Part shown: positions 11,096 to 20,320 of the stretch, one piece after another
Position numbering within the stretch: the first letter of the stretch is position 1
Layout of the letters: the number at the start of each line of letters is the position of its first letter
DNA from: Nitrosospira multiformis
GTDB taxonomy: Bacteria; Pseudomonadota; Gammaproteobacteria; Burkholderiales; Nitrosomonadaceae
Length of the DNA stretch: 64,000 nt
Reading direction: 5' to 3'
Assembly: GCF_900111585.1 (NCBI RefSeq)
Contig: NZ_FOHI01000011.1
Coordinates: 19,316 to 83,315, forward strand
Program-made: the position numbers and the translations under genes
The notes under the pieces: generated by a model
Database searches by the model: none
What the model saw: only the letters and a program-made list of their open reading frames with translations
What the model was told of the DNA's origin: nothing

Positions 11096-11812
11096 ATGCG
11101 TCCCAGTAAACGCCGCCCAGATCAACTTCGCTCCGTTCAGATTACCCGGCATTACACTCGGCACGCGGAAGGTTCAGTGCTGATCGAATGTGGGGATACC
11201 CGCATAATCTGTACTGCGAGCGTGGATGAGAAAGTACCTCCTTTTCTACGCGGCAAGGGACAGGGCTGGCTCACAGCAGAATACGGGATGTTGCCGCGTT
11301 CCACCAATGAACGCATGCAGCGGGAAGCCGCCAAAGGCAAGCAGTCCGGCAGGACGATGGAAATTCAGCGGCTGATTGGGCGCGCCTTGCGTTCGGTAAT
11401 GGATTTGACAAAACTGGGCGAGCGAACCATTCAGGTGGATTGCGATGTGATCCAGGCTGATGGTGGTACTCGCACGGCGAGCATCACGGGTGCATTTGTA
11501 GCAGTGCATGATGCGATAGGAACGCTGCTGCACAAGCAGGCGATAGAAGCCACGCCGATCACCGGTCATGTTGCAGCGGTTTCAGTGGGCGTCTACGAAG
11601 GCGTGCCGATGTTGGACCTCGATTATCTGGAAGATTCGCGCTGCGATACGGACATGAACATCGTCATGACGGACGACTTTGGTCTGGTGGAAATGCAGGG
11701 GACGGCCGAAGGCATGCCTTTCAGCCGGAATGATCTGGATATGATGCTGGATCTGGCACAGCAGGGAATACGGGAACTGATCGCAACTCAGAAAAACGCA
11801 TTGAACAGATAA
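11096..11812 (+). CDS. rph: Ribonuclease PH
   Basis: A phosphorolytic 3'-5' exoribonuclease that trims tRNA 3' ends. The family N-terminus [14 protein letters not shown] starts at the ATG at 11096; an upstream in-frame start at 10976 would add 40 non-conserved residues. [30 protein letters not shown] and [17 protein letters not shown] are classic RNase PH blocks, and DADGGTR-type catalytic residues appear as [10 protein letters not shown]. The 238-aa length is exact for the family and the enzyme looks active. rdgB follows after 8 bases. Confidence 0.96.
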   Translation: MRPSKRRPDQLRSVQITRHYTRHAEGSVLIECGDTRIICTASVDEKVPPFLRGKGQGWLTAEYGMLPRSTNERMQREAAKGKQSGRTMEIQRLIGRALRSVMDLTKLGERTIQVDCDVIQADGGTRTASITGAFVAVHDAIGTLLHKQAIEATPITGHVAAVSVGVYEGVPMLDLDYLEDSRCDTDMNIVMTDDFGLVEMQGTAEGMPFSRNDLDMMLDLAQQGIRELIATQKNALNR

Positions 11813-11820
11813 AGCCGGAT

Positions 11821-12414
11821 ATGCAAAAACTGGTCATTGCCAGCAATAATGCCGGCAAACTACGAGAAATTCGCCTCTTGCTGGAACCTCTGGGAATCGA
11901 AGTGCTGCCCCAGTCGGCATTCGATTTTCCCGAAGCTGAGGAACCTCATTGCACTTTCGTTGAGAACGCGCTTGCCAAGGCACGCCATGCCAGCAAAAAT
12001 ACCGGGTTGCCGGCACTCGCCGATGATTCCGGCATTTGTGTCAATATCCTTGGAGGCAAGCCCGGTATCTTATCTGCGCGTTATGCGGGAGAACCGAAAT
12101 CGGATGAACGCAACAATCAGAAGCTGGTCGAGGCGCTGCAAAACCAGAGTGACCGCCGGGCGTACTATTACTGCGTTATAGCGCTGCTGCGGCATCCCGA
12201 AGATCCGCAACCCATTATTGCCGACGGAAGCTGGCATGGAGAAATTCTGCTGAATCCCCGCGGTAACGGCGGCTTCGGCTACGATCCCTATTTTTTTCTG
12301 CCAAACCTCGGCAAAACAGCCGCGGAACTGCCGATGGAGCAAAAAAACCGGATCAGCCACCGGGGAAAAGCACTCGCGCAACTCGTCAAGAGGATCAGAC
12401 AGGAACAGCCCTGA
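11821..12414 (+). CDS. rdgB: dITP/XTP pyrophosphatase (Ham1 family)
   Basis: It removes ITP and XTP from the nucleotide pool. The N-terminal SNNAGKLREIRLLLEPLGI carries the substrate-binding SNNxGK motif. ALADDSGICV contains the metal-binding Asp pair, GGKPGILSARYAG follows, and GNGGFGYDPYFFLP is the base-recognition loop. The 197-aa length is typical. It is 8 bases downstream of rph and probably cotranscribed. Confidence 0.96.
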   Translation: MQKLVIASNNAGKLREIRLLLEPLGIEVLPQSAFDFPEAEEPHCTFVENALAKARHASKNTGLPALADDSGICVNILGGKPGILSARYAGEPKSDERNNQKLVEALQNQSDRRAYYYCVIALLRHPEDPQPIIADGSWHGEILLNPRGNGGFGYDPYFFLPNLGKTAAELPMEQKNRISHRGKALAQLVKRIRQEQP

Positions 12415-12516
12415 TTTGACCGCTTGCCGCTTATTCAGCCGTTGCAAGGAGAAGAGAAAGACAATTTCAATCATTGCTGAAACAATGGCTCCTTTTGCTT
12501 GTCTCTTCAATTCATC

Positions 12517-13743
12517 ATGACAGCAATTATTTCTCCCGCAGCGATTCTCGGTTCCCAGACCCTCCAGCTGAAGTCTCTGCCCCCACTGAGTCTTTACATC
12601 CACCTTCCCTGGTGCATGAAAAAATGCCCCTATTGCGACTTCAACTCCTATGAAGCTCGCGACCGGAGCGGCGGCATGCCGGAGGCCGAGTATGTAGCCG
12701 CCCTCATCCGCGACCTGGAAGCTTCATTGCCACAGATATGGGGACGCAAAGTCATCAGTGTTTTTTTCGGCGGTGGAACGCCGAGTCTGTTCAGTCCTTA
12801 TTCCATAGATGGAATTCTTGCCGCCGCCAGGGCCTTGCTACCGCTGGAGCACTTGGCTGAAATAACGCTGGAGGCCAATCCCGGAACGTTCGAGGCGCAA
12901 AAATTTGCGGATTTCCGGGCCGCGGGCATCAATCGCCTCTCCATCGGCATTCAGAGTTTCAACGCCCCTCACCTTGCATCACTCGGTCGCATACATGACG
13001 GCAAGGATGCCCGTCGCGCGATCGAAATCGCCCAAAAGAACTTCGACAACATTAATCTCGACCTGATGTATGGACTACCGAACCAGACGCTGGAAGAAGC
13101 GCGGGAGGATATCGAGACAGCGGTTGCTCACGGCGTGCAGCATATTTCCGCCTATCATCTGACGCTGGAACCCAATACATTGTTTCATCGTTACCCGCCC
13201 TCCTTGCCCGATGATGAGCTGACGGCGGACATGCAGGCAATGATCGAACAAACGCTCGCCCGGGAAGGTTATGCAAATTATGAAACGTCGGCCTTTGCCC
13301 GGCCCGGGGGCGAATCCCGTCATAACATGAACTACTGGCTGTTCGGAGATTATCTGGGGATCGGTGCCGGAGCGCACAGCAAAATAAGCTTTCGGGACAG
13401 GATAGTACGTCAGATGCGGTACAGGCAGCCGAAGGAGTATCTGACCAGATCGGCTCCCGAAATGACATCTGAACCCCCTATCATGGAGCAGCACGAAGTA
13501 GGACGGAATGATCGCGCGTTTGAATTCGTGATGAACGCGCTACGCCTGACCGATGGGTTTGCCCCGCAAATGTTCATTGAACGTACAGGGCTGGCTCTCA
13601 CTCACATCCAGCGTCAGCTCGACGAGGCGGAACGGCGGCAGTTGATAACGCGGGATTTTCAGCGTATTGCGCCTACTTTCGCAGGCAGGCGATTTTTGAA
13701 CGATTTGCTGCAGATTTTCCTTCCCGGGCAAAGCCGCGCATAA
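12517..13743 (+). CDS. hemW: Radical-SAM heme chaperone HemW
   Basis: HemW (formerly annotated as a coproporphyrinogen oxidase-like HemN) binds heme and a 4Fe-4S cluster. LYIHLPWCMKKCPYCDFNSY near residue 27 gives CxxxCxxC, preceded by the HemW-type HLPWC. FFGGGTPSLF and SIGIQSF are further radical-SAM motifs. The ATG at 12517 is preferred over an upstream TTG at 12499. At 408 aa it fits HemW. It lies downstream of rph-rdgB, an order common in proteobacteria. Confidence 0.93.
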   Translation: MTAIISPAAILGSQTLQLKSLPPLSLYIHLPWCMKKCPYCDFNSYEARDRSGGMPEAEYVAALIRDLEASLPQIWGRKVISVFFGGGTPSLFSPYSIDGILAAARALLPLEHLAEITLEANPGTFEAQKFADFRAAGINRLSIGIQSFNAPHLASLGRIHDGKDARRAIEIAQKNFDNINLDLMYGLPNQTLEEAREDIETAVAHGVQHISAYHLTLEPNTLFHRYPPSLPDDELTADMQAMIEQTLAREGYANYETSAFARPGGESRHNMNYWLFGDYLGIGAGAHSKISFRDRIVRQMRYRQPKEYLTRSAPEMTSEPPIMEQHEVGRNDRAFEFVMNALRLTDGFAPQMFIERTGLALTHIQRQLDEAERRQLITRDFQRIAPTFAGRRFLNDLLQIFLPGQSRA

Positions 13744-13749
13744 CCCTCT

Positions 13750-14436
13750 TCAGACGGGCTGTTTTTTCCGGAATATCACATCCCAGACCTCGTGTCCGAG
13801 CCGGAGACCCCGCTGCTCGAACTTTGTGAGCGGACGATATTCCGGGCGGGGCGCATAACCAGCTGCGGTATTGGTCAAGTGCGGCTCACCGCTCAATACC
13901 TTCAGTATTTGCTCCGCATAATCCTCCCAGTCGGTCGCCACATGGATATAGCCGCCGGGTTTCAGGCGGCTGCAAAGCAGGTCAACGAATTCGGCTTGTA
14001 TCAGTCGGCGCTTGTGATGGCGCGCCTTGGGCCACGGGTCGGGAAAGAAAACGTGCACCCCGTCGAGGCACTCAAGGGGCAAAGCGTGTTGCAGGACATC
14101 AACCGCATCGTGCTGGATGACGCGTATATTCGTAAGGCCCAGTTCTTCCGCTTGCTTGAGCAGGCTGCCCACCCCGGGAGTGTGGACTTCAGCGGCCAGA
14201 TAATCATTTTGCGGATGCGCCTGGGCGATCAGCGCTGTGGTTTCGCCCATGCCGAAGCCGATTTCCAGGAATTTAGGCGCACTTCTGCCGAAGATAAGGG
14301 CCAAGTCAAGCAGTTTCCCGGAATAAGGGATGCCGTATTTCGGCATCAATGTTTCATGGGCGCGTCGCTGCGCGTTTGAAAGGCGTCCCTGGCGAAGAAC
14401 GAAGCTGCGGATGGGACGATGGGGAGAATGTTCCAT
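13750..14436 (-). CDS. trmB: tRNA (guanine-N7-)-methyltransferase
   Basis: It methylates G46 in the tRNA variable loop. The SAM site [15 protein letters not shown] is near residue 57. The family block [17 protein letters not shown] near 130 carries the catalytic Asp and tRNA-contact residues, and [16 protein letters not shown] follows. The 228-aa length is typical. It converges with hemW (6-bp gap), and its start is 54 bases from the thiG stop on the same strand. Confidence 0.95.
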   Translation of the reverse strand: MEHSPHRPIRSFVLRQGRLSNAQRRAHETLMPKYGIPYSGKLLDLALIFGRSAPKFLEIGFGMGETTALIAQAHPQNDYLAAEVHTPGVGSLLKQAEELGLTNIRVIQHDAVDVLQHALPLECLDGVHVFFPDPWPKARHHKRRLIQAEFVDLLCSRLKPGGYIHVATDWEDYAEQILKVLSGEPHLTNTAAGYAPRPEYRPLTKFEQRGLRLGHEVWDVIFRKKQPV

Positions 14437-14489
14437 TTTGTTAAATGCCTGGAAAGGACAGGTGGGGAATGAAAAATCCTTTCCGGTCC

Positions 14490-15284
14490 TTATTTCCCTG
14501 ACATGTTGCCGATAACCCCCTCCACCGGAGAACTGGGACTTGCACTGTACAGCTTTTTCGGCATACGGCCGGCGAGATACGCTTCACGCCCCGCTTCAAC
14601 CGCTTTTTTCATCGCTGACGCCATCAGTACCGGATTTTGCGCGGCAGCAATGGCTGTGTTCATGAGCACGCCGTCGCAGCCCAGCTCCATTGCAATCGCC
14701 GCATCCGACGCCGTACCCACTCCGGCATCCACAATGACCGGGACTTTGGCATTATCGATGATGATCTGCAGATTCCATGGATTGAGGATACCCATGCCCG
14801 AACCGATCAGGGATGCCAGAGGCATGATCGCGACGCAGCCGATCTCTTCCAGCTGCCTGGCGGCAATAGGGTCATCCGAGGTATAGACCATCACCTGGAA
14901 CCCCTCCTTGATCAGAATCTCGGCCGCCTTGAGGGTTTCAACGATGTTGGGATAGAGTGTTTTCGGATCACCCAGGACCTCCAGCTTCACCAAGGTATGA
15001 CCGTCCAGCAATTCGCGCGCAAGGCGCAAGGTTCTTACTGCATCCTCCACCGTATAGCATCCGGCTGTATTGGGTAACAGCGTATATTGCGATGGCGGCA
15101 GCACATCCAGCAGACTGGGCTCTTCCGGATTCTGGCCGAGATTGGTTCTGCGGATAGCCACGGTAATGATTTCTGCGCCGCTGGCGTCCACGGCGGTGCG
15201 GGTCTCGTCAAAATCCCTATATTTTCCGGTCCCGACCAGGAGGCGTGAGGAATAAGCTTTATCTGCGATGACAAGTCTGTCCAT
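14490..15284 (-). CDS. thiG: Thiazole synthase
   Basis: It forms the thiazole phosphate ring of thiamine from DXP, dehydroglycine and ThiS thiocarboxylate. [15 protein letters not shown] is the N-terminal signature. [15 protein letters not shown] carries the Schiff-base Lys region. [32 protein letters not shown] is the phosphate-binding barrel end. The length of 264 aa is normal. The ATG follows the thiS stop by 3 bases, with a strong GGAGGG site inside the end of thiS, so the two are translationally linked. Confidence 0.96.
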   Translation of the reverse strand: MDRLVIADKAYSSRLLVGTGKYRDFDETRTAVDASGAEIITVAIRRTNLGQNPEEPSLLDVLPPSQYTLLPNTAGCYTVEDAVRTLRLARELLDGHTLVKLEVLGDPKTLYPNIVETLKAAEILIKEGFQVMVYTSDDPIAARQLEEIGCVAIMPLASLIGSGMGILNPWNLQIIIDNAKVPVIVDAGVGTASDAAIAMELGCDGVLMNTAIAAAQNPVLMASAMKKAVEAGREAYLAGRMPKKLYSASPSSPVEGVIGNMSGK

Positions 15285-15287
15285 GGA

Positions 15288-15530
15288 CTACCCTCCACCT
15301 ACGGCAACGACAATTTCAAGCTTGTCGCCGCTGGCAAGCATCGGCTGATCGAATTGGCTGCGCGGTACGATTTCACCGTTGCGCTCGACCGCGATCCGCT
15401 TGCCCTGCAACCCCATGTGCTCCAGTAATTGCCTGATGTTCAGCCTTGCGTCATTCGTTGTCCCTGAATCGGTTCCAGAATCTGGAGAAGGAACAAGTTG
15501 GGATTGGCCATTGACTATAAGTTGTATCAT
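15288..15530 (-). CDS. thiS: Sulfur carrier protein ThiS
   Basis: A ubiquitin-like sulfur carrier, 80 aa from the ATG at 15530. A longer reading upstream is not conserved. MIQLIVNGQSQ starts the fold, LLEHMGLQGKRIAVERNGEIVPRSQF is the core, and the C-terminus ends in VGGG, with the terminal Gly that becomes the thiocarboxylate. An insert rich in Ser, Asp and Thr (about residues 14-27) makes it longer than the usual 66 aa. I saw no thi-box riboswitch in the 160 bases upstream. Confidence 0.93.
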   Translation of the reverse strand: MIQLIVNGQSQLVPSPDSGTDSGTTNDARLNIRQLLEHMGLQGKRIAVERNGEIVPRSQFDQPMLASGDKLEIVVAVGGG

Positions 15531-15693
15531 TTTCCAAAGAGTCGCTTGGCAAAAATGCCGTCTCAGCTTTTGACAATATGCGTATTTTATAATTTGAATT
15601 ATACGGCGCAGCCACCTCCTAGTCGACTCCGGTGAAACCCGATGTTCACCAAGTGCCCGAGAACATCGCGGATTCCCATTCCAGGATACGCGA

Positions 15694-16596
15694 TCAGCGA
15701 TCAATCGCTTTTATACGCAATGCGTCGACGACGAGCGAGAAGGCAGGGAATGGCTGTCGTCGGCTGGGGTAATACAGGTGGTATCCAGAAAATGGTTCGC
15801 ACCAGTCGTCCAGCACACGTATCAGCCGACCTTCCTCGATGTGGGGTGCGAATTCTTCCTCGGGCAGAAATGCAATACCTAGCCCCGCCAACGTAGCATC
15901 CACCATGTTGGGGGAAGTGTTGAAAATAAGCTGCCCATCCACGTGCACATTCAAATGCTGGCCCCGTCGCTGGAAGTCCCAGACATAGAGTCCGCCCGCG
16001 GTCTGCATACGCTGGTTGATGCAGTTGTGGTTCAGCAGGTCCCGCGGCTTTTTGGGGATGGGGTGCGCGACAAAGTAGGCGGGTGAGGCCGCGACAGCCA
16101 TGCGTAATTGCGGCCCAATGGGTACGGCAATCATGTCCTTCTCGATGGTATCTCCCAGGCGCACTCCCGCATCGAAGCGATCTGCCACGATATCGCGGAA
16201 GCCGTAGTTCACATCGAACTCTATCCTGATGTCGGGATACTCGTGCAACAAGGGTGTCAACCTGGGCAGTAATACGGTCCGCAGGACGTGATCGCCACAG
16301 GTGATGCGCACTGTGCCAGCAGGCTTGTCGCGCAGTTCCGTCAAAACATCCAATTCCGCTTCGATCTCGTCGAAGCGATAGCCAATGGCTTGCAAAAGAC
16401 GCTCCCCAGCTGCTGTGGGCGAAACGCTACGCGTCGTGCGCGTCAGTAACCGAATCTGAAGGCGGGTCTCCAGGCCGCTTATTGCCTGACTCAACGCCGA
16501 TTGGGTTACACCGAGCAGCGCGGCGGCGCGCGTGAAGCTGCCTTCCCGCGCCACCGTCACGAAGGACAGGAGATCGTTGAGATTGCGTCTGACCAT
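15694..16596 (-). CDS. LysR family transcriptional regulator
   Basis: The N-terminal winged helix-turn-helix (residues about 5-63) reads REGSFTRAAALLGVTQSALS and LLTRTTRSVSPTAAGERLL. A periplasmic-binding-like effector domain follows (FDAGVRLGD near 155). The DNA-binding part and length (300 aa) resemble the AaeR/DsdC-like LysR proteins that often sit divergent from an oxidoreductase. Here the divergent neighbour is a broken SDR gene 290 bases away, so its local target may be lost. Confidence 0.9.
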   Translation of the reverse strand: MVRRNLNDLLSFVTVAREGSFTRAAALLGVTQSALSQAISGLETRLQIRLLTRTTRSVSPTAAGERLLQAIGYRFDEIEAELDVLTELRDKPAGTVRITCGDHVLRTVLLPRLTPLLHEYPDIRIEFDVNYGFRDIVADRFDAGVRLGDTIEKDMIAVPIGPQLRMAVAASPAYFVAHPIPKKPRDLLNHNCINQRMQTAGGLYVWDFQRRGQHLNVHVDGQLIFNTSPNMVDATLAGLGIAFLPEEEFAPHIEEGRLIRVLDDWCEPFSGYHLYYPSRRQPFPAFSLVVDALRIKAIDR

Positions 16597-16885
16597 GGTT
16601 CAGTTTCCCATGGAAGATTGATTAGTACAACTTATATCCTCTTTAAGAATTTATTAGCTAGTCAAGCTTGCTTTCGTTTGCGAACATTTAGGCCAAATCG
16701 ACCGGCAGGGCCATCCACTCCGACACGGATAACATCCAGTTCCTACACGACTGCCGTCGGCCGAAGCGACGGGGCGCATCACTGGCTTGAAGCGCGACAG
16801 ACAACTAGAGCAGCGTTGCTGTGGCCGTAAGAAGAAAGCCGTCACCACCAAGCCAAATCAATCCATTCACAGAGAGGACCAGAAC

Positions 16886-17280
16886 ATGACCATCAATCAA
16901 ACTCAACGTTTCGCAGGGAAAGTGGCATTTGTCACCGGTGCTACAAGTGGGCCGCAATTGCTTTCGCGCGAGAAGGTGCGAGCGTCCTCGTGGCAGACAT
17001 AGCTGAAAAGGGCGCACAGGAAACAGCACGTCTGATCGAGGAACATGGAAGTCAGGCCCTCGCCGTTACGTGCGATGTGAGGCGAAACGAGGACGTACAA
17101 AGGACGCTGAACGAGGCCATCGAAACCTTCGGACGGTTGGACTTCGCGTTCAACAATGCCGGTATCGAATACACCATCAAGCCTGCGGCGGACATCATGG
17201 AGGAGGAGTGGAACCGAATCATCGACACGAGCTTCGGTGTCGGGAGCGCCATCGTTGTCGATGGTGGCCAGACGGTATAG
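16886..17280 (+). pseudogene. Broken short-chain dehydrogenase/reductase
   Basis: The first frame reads GKVAFVTGATSG and then diverges. The second frame resumes the same fold with FAREGASVLVADIAEKGAQE, FGRLDFAFNNAGIEYT and then jumps from EEEWNRIIDTSF straight to GSAIVVDGGQTV. So about six residues (IGRATA-like) were lost at 16951 with a frameshift, and the middle of the gene containing the catalytic Ser and YxxxK was deleted. Start ATG at 16886 has an AGAGGA site upstream. It cannot be functional. It is divergent from the LysR gene. Confidence 0.8.
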
Positions 17281-17500
17281 CGACAGTCGAAGCCAAGAGT
17301 CCTGCGGCCAAGCTGCAAGGCGCTGTTGTGCCCATGAGGATACTGACCGCTGTCAGACAGAACCATAAGCAGAATATTATGATAACAATCAAAATACATG
17401 ACTTTTATTTATAGTAATACTGCGTACAATGTTCCAATGTCATGGCCGCATCAGGATGGAGCGGCTTTCACTTCATCCATTTCATTGGAGTCTACCTATC

Positions 17501-17896
17501 ATGGAAAAAGAAATAAGGAAGTTTTTAACATCCATATCCATGCTGGGCCTGCTGGCCTCCTGCACTGAGACCAGCACGCTCGAAGCAAGGAATGACAATG
17601 CGAGCATGGCCGCGCAAAGTATCAGAACTTCTATCGACCACGACGAGCTCGCCCGGCGGTATGAAAACCGCGCCAGGAAACTTCTGGAAATAGCAGCGGA
17701 ACACGAGAGACGGCTCCAGTATTACGAGGACAAAAGCTACCCTTATGGGAGACACGAGCAGGATTCACAGTCGCACGCCACGCTAGTGCAAAAATACAAA
17801 CGGGCGGCAGAGAAAGCCACTAAAGCTGCTTTTCACCATAGGATGGCATCGCAACCGGCGAAACGCGATTATATTGCTTCGATAGCGTTACATTGA
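17501..17896 (+). CDS. Small lipoprotein with coiled-coil character
   Basis: From the ATG at 17501 (GGAG 10 bases upstream) the protein starts MEKEIRKFLTSISMLGLLAS followed by Cys, a clear lipoprotein signal with lipobox LLASC. The mature part is about 110 aa, highly charged and helical (ARRYENRARKLLEIAAEHER), with no recognised domain. It probably faces the periplasm as an outer-membrane lipoprotein; Thr follows the Cys rather than Asp. An AT-rich stretch at 17375-17430 likely holds its promoter. Small helical lipoproteins of this sort are common in Nitrosospira-like genomes, but I assign no function. Confidence 0.7.
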   Translation: MEKEIRKFLTSISMLGLLASCTETSTLEARNDNASMAAQSIRTSIDHDELARRYENRARKLLEIAAEHERRLQYYEDKSYPYGRHEQDSQSHATLVQKYKRAAEKATKAAFHHRMASQPAKRDYIASIALH

Positions 17897-18281
17897 TTGG
17901 GATTGCCTCAGGGCTCGGCAGGTAACCCTGGCCGGAACTGGGGTGTTGCCGGATCTCAGCCACCCCTAAAGCTAGGCTGGGGAGGGGATGCAAGGCCACA
18001 TGATCGCCTCTGCGGAATTGATTGGATTGTATCAGAAGCAGTAAGGGCTCCCAGTAAAGCGGGCTGGTATCTTAACGCTCATTTGGCGCCACCCCTTTTG
18101 CGATCTCGGTTCCAAAAGTACGGTGACACATATTATCCCTGTACACGGCGGCGTCCTGGTCGCTGCTGAACACCCATCCACCATCAACGAGCCTGCGGAA
18201 CTCATTGAAATTTAGCCGCCGCGGTTCACTTGAAATCCCCTTTAAATTCCCCTTGCACCGGCAGTCCAGTAGCTCCCGCTT
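17897..18281. other. Intergenic stretch without a supported gene
   Basis: About 385 bases follow the lipoprotein gene. They hold a G/C-rich imperfect hairpin near 17960-17987 that could end transcription, and short open frames on both strands that resemble nothing I know. A minus-strand frame ending near 18072 (FRRLVDGGWVFSSDQD) is open for 73 codons but has no convincing start site. Confidence 0.4.
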
Positions 18282-18283
18282 CA

Positions 18284-18332
18284 ATCCCCACAACGCCCCT
18301 TAGGCTTGAGCGAAGGGAACTTGTGGGAGGAT
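18284..18332. repeat. Imperfect palindrome, copy 1 of a dispersed hairpin
   Basis: The left arm ATCCCCACAACGCCCC and the right arm (reverse complement TCCTCCCACAAGTTCCC) pair around a loop of about 12 bases. A related palindrome with the same arm words lies at 51299-51345. Both copies stand 5' of a DUF932 relic in the orientation of that relic. Confidence 0.55.
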
Positions 18333-18359
18333 GAACGAATACGCGGGAAGCTGGTCCCG

Positions 18360-18525
18360 CTTATCGATTACGGAGCGGATTTACTGACGTCCGGCGCTTC
18401 TCGGATCGCGCAAGCGGCATGAGGACGACTTTCAGCCGTCTTCAAGAAATCCTATCAAGGGCGGCATACGGGACGGAGCAATCCGGACACCCTACGATAA
18501 CTCGCGCTGTGGCCGGCATCGCATC
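18360..18525 (+). pseudogene. DUF932 relic, copy 1
   Basis: The plus-strand frame reads RRFSDRASGMRTTFSRLQEI and, after a degraded stretch, TITRAVAGI. This corresponds to the C-terminal block of DUF932 (plasmid/phage-type) proteins, which normally reads as RRFSDRAS, an FxRVQE-type segment and TRAVNGIDQ. It also aligns base for base with the minus-strand relic at 50.7-50.9 kb. The upstream TER-like segment is frameshifted by a lost G near 18375, and the N-terminal two thirds are absent. Confidence 0.6.
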
Positions 18526-18589
18526 CGCAGGCTATTCCGTTCCACCCTCCTCAAAACAAGGAGAGAGGGGATTGATCGAGCCAGGAAAC

Positions 18590-19008
18590 AGGATAGTCAA
18601 GCGGAACACTCCAATGAAAACCGGTTCCCAAAGCGCAGTCAGACTGGGAGTGAGCGTGAATCATGATCATCGGATTGGCCCCGGCTGGAGGATGTACTGT
18701 CCTGGTGAGGAGCATATACCACAAGGCCAATACCTGAGCGAGCGCATAGACCCATAGCGAATCGCCGAAGAGCTGATAGCAGGCAATGCCAATGAGAGCG
18801 CCTCCAGGGTGACCGCCAAAGAGCGCCCGTGGCTGTGCCGCCGGCGCGCGGGTAAGGCCAAATAAAAATACGGCAGAGCCGCCTGGCGAAGCAAGAACGG
18901 CGAGGCAGGCGGCGAAGCAAGAACGGCGAGGCAGGCGGCGAAGCAAGGGACAAAGGCTACTGCGCCACCCACTGCAGCGCCAAGTCCGCACCACAATAGA
19001 CGAGCCAA
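18590..19008 (-). pseudogene. HPP family membrane protein broken by a 26-bp tandem duplication
   Basis: The upstream frame reads MARLLWCGLGAAVGGAVAFV and then CFAACLAVLASP. The downstream frame repeats CFAACLAVLASP and continues GGSAVFLFGLTRAPAAQPRA, GGHPGGALIG and MLLTRTVHPPAGANPM, the HPP family hallmark. The two frames meet in a 26-bp tandem repeat (18886-18949, about 2.4 copies). Removing one copy fuses the frames exactly. A second lesion is likely near 18655, because the expected last helix (WEPVFIGVFRLTILF) is in another frame. The start would be TTG at 19008. HPP proteins are small membrane proteins linked in some cases to nitrite transport. Confidence 0.75.
18886..18949. repeat. 26-bp direct tandem repeat, about 2.4 copies
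   Basis: Copies start at 18886, 18912 and 18938 (the last one partial). The unit begins GCGAAGCAAGAACGG. Since 26 is not a multiple of three, the extra copy shifts the frame of the HPP gene it lies in. Confidence 0.9.
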
Positions 19009-19330
19009 GCTGAACGTTGCACTGTTTATGTCCGCTCAAAAAGCAAATTCCCCCAATCGTCCTGAGGATTATCCTAATATAAAAGATCAGGGAAATTAAG
19101 AACACTGATCGGCTCGTTCGACCCAGACTTGGCCTAATACTCGAGCTCCTGAGAATCTATCCTCTATTTTCGGGAAAAATGACCGTCCTGATCCTTTGGT
19201 TAACACGTGTACTGCTGCTTTTTCCAGCAATTGACCCTGCTGGTCCGTTTGTCACCGTACGGACTTTTCATAGTAACAGGATCATGATTTCTCTTGCTTT
19301 TTGCTTACCCAATTTAAAGGAGGCTCCGCG

Positions 19331-19720
19331 ATGACCCATACTACCGATCCCAAAATGCAATCATGCATCGATGCTTGTAATCGATGCCATCAAACGTGCC
19401 TGCACGAAGCGATGACCCATTGTCTGGAGTCGGGCGGCAAACACGTTTCCGCAGACCATATGCGGCTTATGTGGAACTGTGCCGAGCTCTGTCAGACCTC
19501 GGCCAATTTCATGCTGAGCAACTCCACTTTAAGCAACCAGCTCTGCGGAGTCTGCGCCGAAGCCTGCGAAGCCTGTGCCAGGAGTTGCGAACAGGTAGGT
19601 GACATGGAAGAGTGTGCCAGAGTCTGCCGCGAGTGTGCCGAGAGCTGCCGCCAGATGGCTGGCTCCTACGCTAACCAAGCCACCGGGGCGCAGGAGCGCG
19701 TTCCCGCAGATGATTTGTAG
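19331..19720 (+). CDS. Four-helix-bundle copper-binding (Csp-like) protein
   Basis: A 129-aa protein with 16 cysteines in CxxxC and CxxC patterns: CIDACNRCHQTC near residue 12, CAELC near 50, CGVCAEACEACARSC near 72 and CARVCRECAESC near 93. This matches the copper-storage/four-helix-bundle copper-binding family, in which Cys line the core of the bundle and hold Cu(I). The start at 19331 follows an excellent AAGGAGG site. No signal or Tat peptide is present, so it acts in the cytosol. Copper handling is relevant to ammonia oxidisers, whose key enzyme needs copper, but that link is inference. Confidence 0.85.
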   Translation: MTHTTDPKMQSCIDACNRCHQTCLHEAMTHCLESGGKHVSADHMRLMWNCAELCQTSANFMLSNSTLSNQLCGVCAEACEACARSCEQVGDMEECARVCRECAESCRQMAGSYANQATGAQERVPADDL

Positions 19721-20320
19721 CAAGCCCGGTTTCTTCTTTCCTCGGAGGATGCCCTTCTTTAGCGCAGAACTCTGCATCATCTGCTGCGACTACTCATGAC
19801 GCAAGGATCGCCAGTGCTGATCCGCTGGCGATGTCCCCTGTATATTAATCTTGATTTACGGAAAGAGGAGCGCATCCTGATTCCGTTTTATCCCACAGAT
19901 ATCAAATTCCCGAACCAACCGTCGTGTAGGAGATAGATGAATAATAAAAATAATCAAAAATGTCCCCGGTTGTGATACCGGCGATTCGACCAAACTCCAT
20001 CTCATGCTCCACAAACATGTAGGCAACGGCAAAAACCTACACCTCCAGAAAATGTGCGATTAATAGTCCCATCATTACCCGCAACACGGCAATGCGTTTA
20101 TGTACATGCTCCAATGTGAGTCTAAGAAAACGTAGTGCTTCATAATGGAGCATTACAGATCGCCACGATCATTCCTGCTGATATGCCCAAAATCACGAGA
20201 TGGGCAGCATGTTCATTCATGGGTCACTCGTATGCCTAAATTTTTTATTATCCGTGAAGGGACATTGGACAAAGAGAACCGGTAACAGCTTGAGTGTCTT
20301 TTACTCTTTAAGACTTATTT
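19721..20320. other. Intergenic region with one hairpin
   Basis: About 600 bases with no supported gene. A stem with arms ATCGCCAG and CTGGCGAT at about 19807-19834 lies downstream of the copper-binding gene and may end its transcript, although no T-run follows. The rest is AT-rich and contains only short open frames. The promoter of the K+ channel gene is presumably in its right part. Confidence 0.4.

Noticed and set aside
15531..15693. Possible TPP riboswitch before thiS-thiG
   Set aside because: A CTGAGA-like word occurs in the reverse complement near 15563, but the rest of the thi-box pattern is missing.
18072..18293. 73-codon minus-strand open frame (FRRLVDGGWVFSSDQD)
   Set aside because: No ribosome site, no family match, and it overlaps the palindrome; likely chance.
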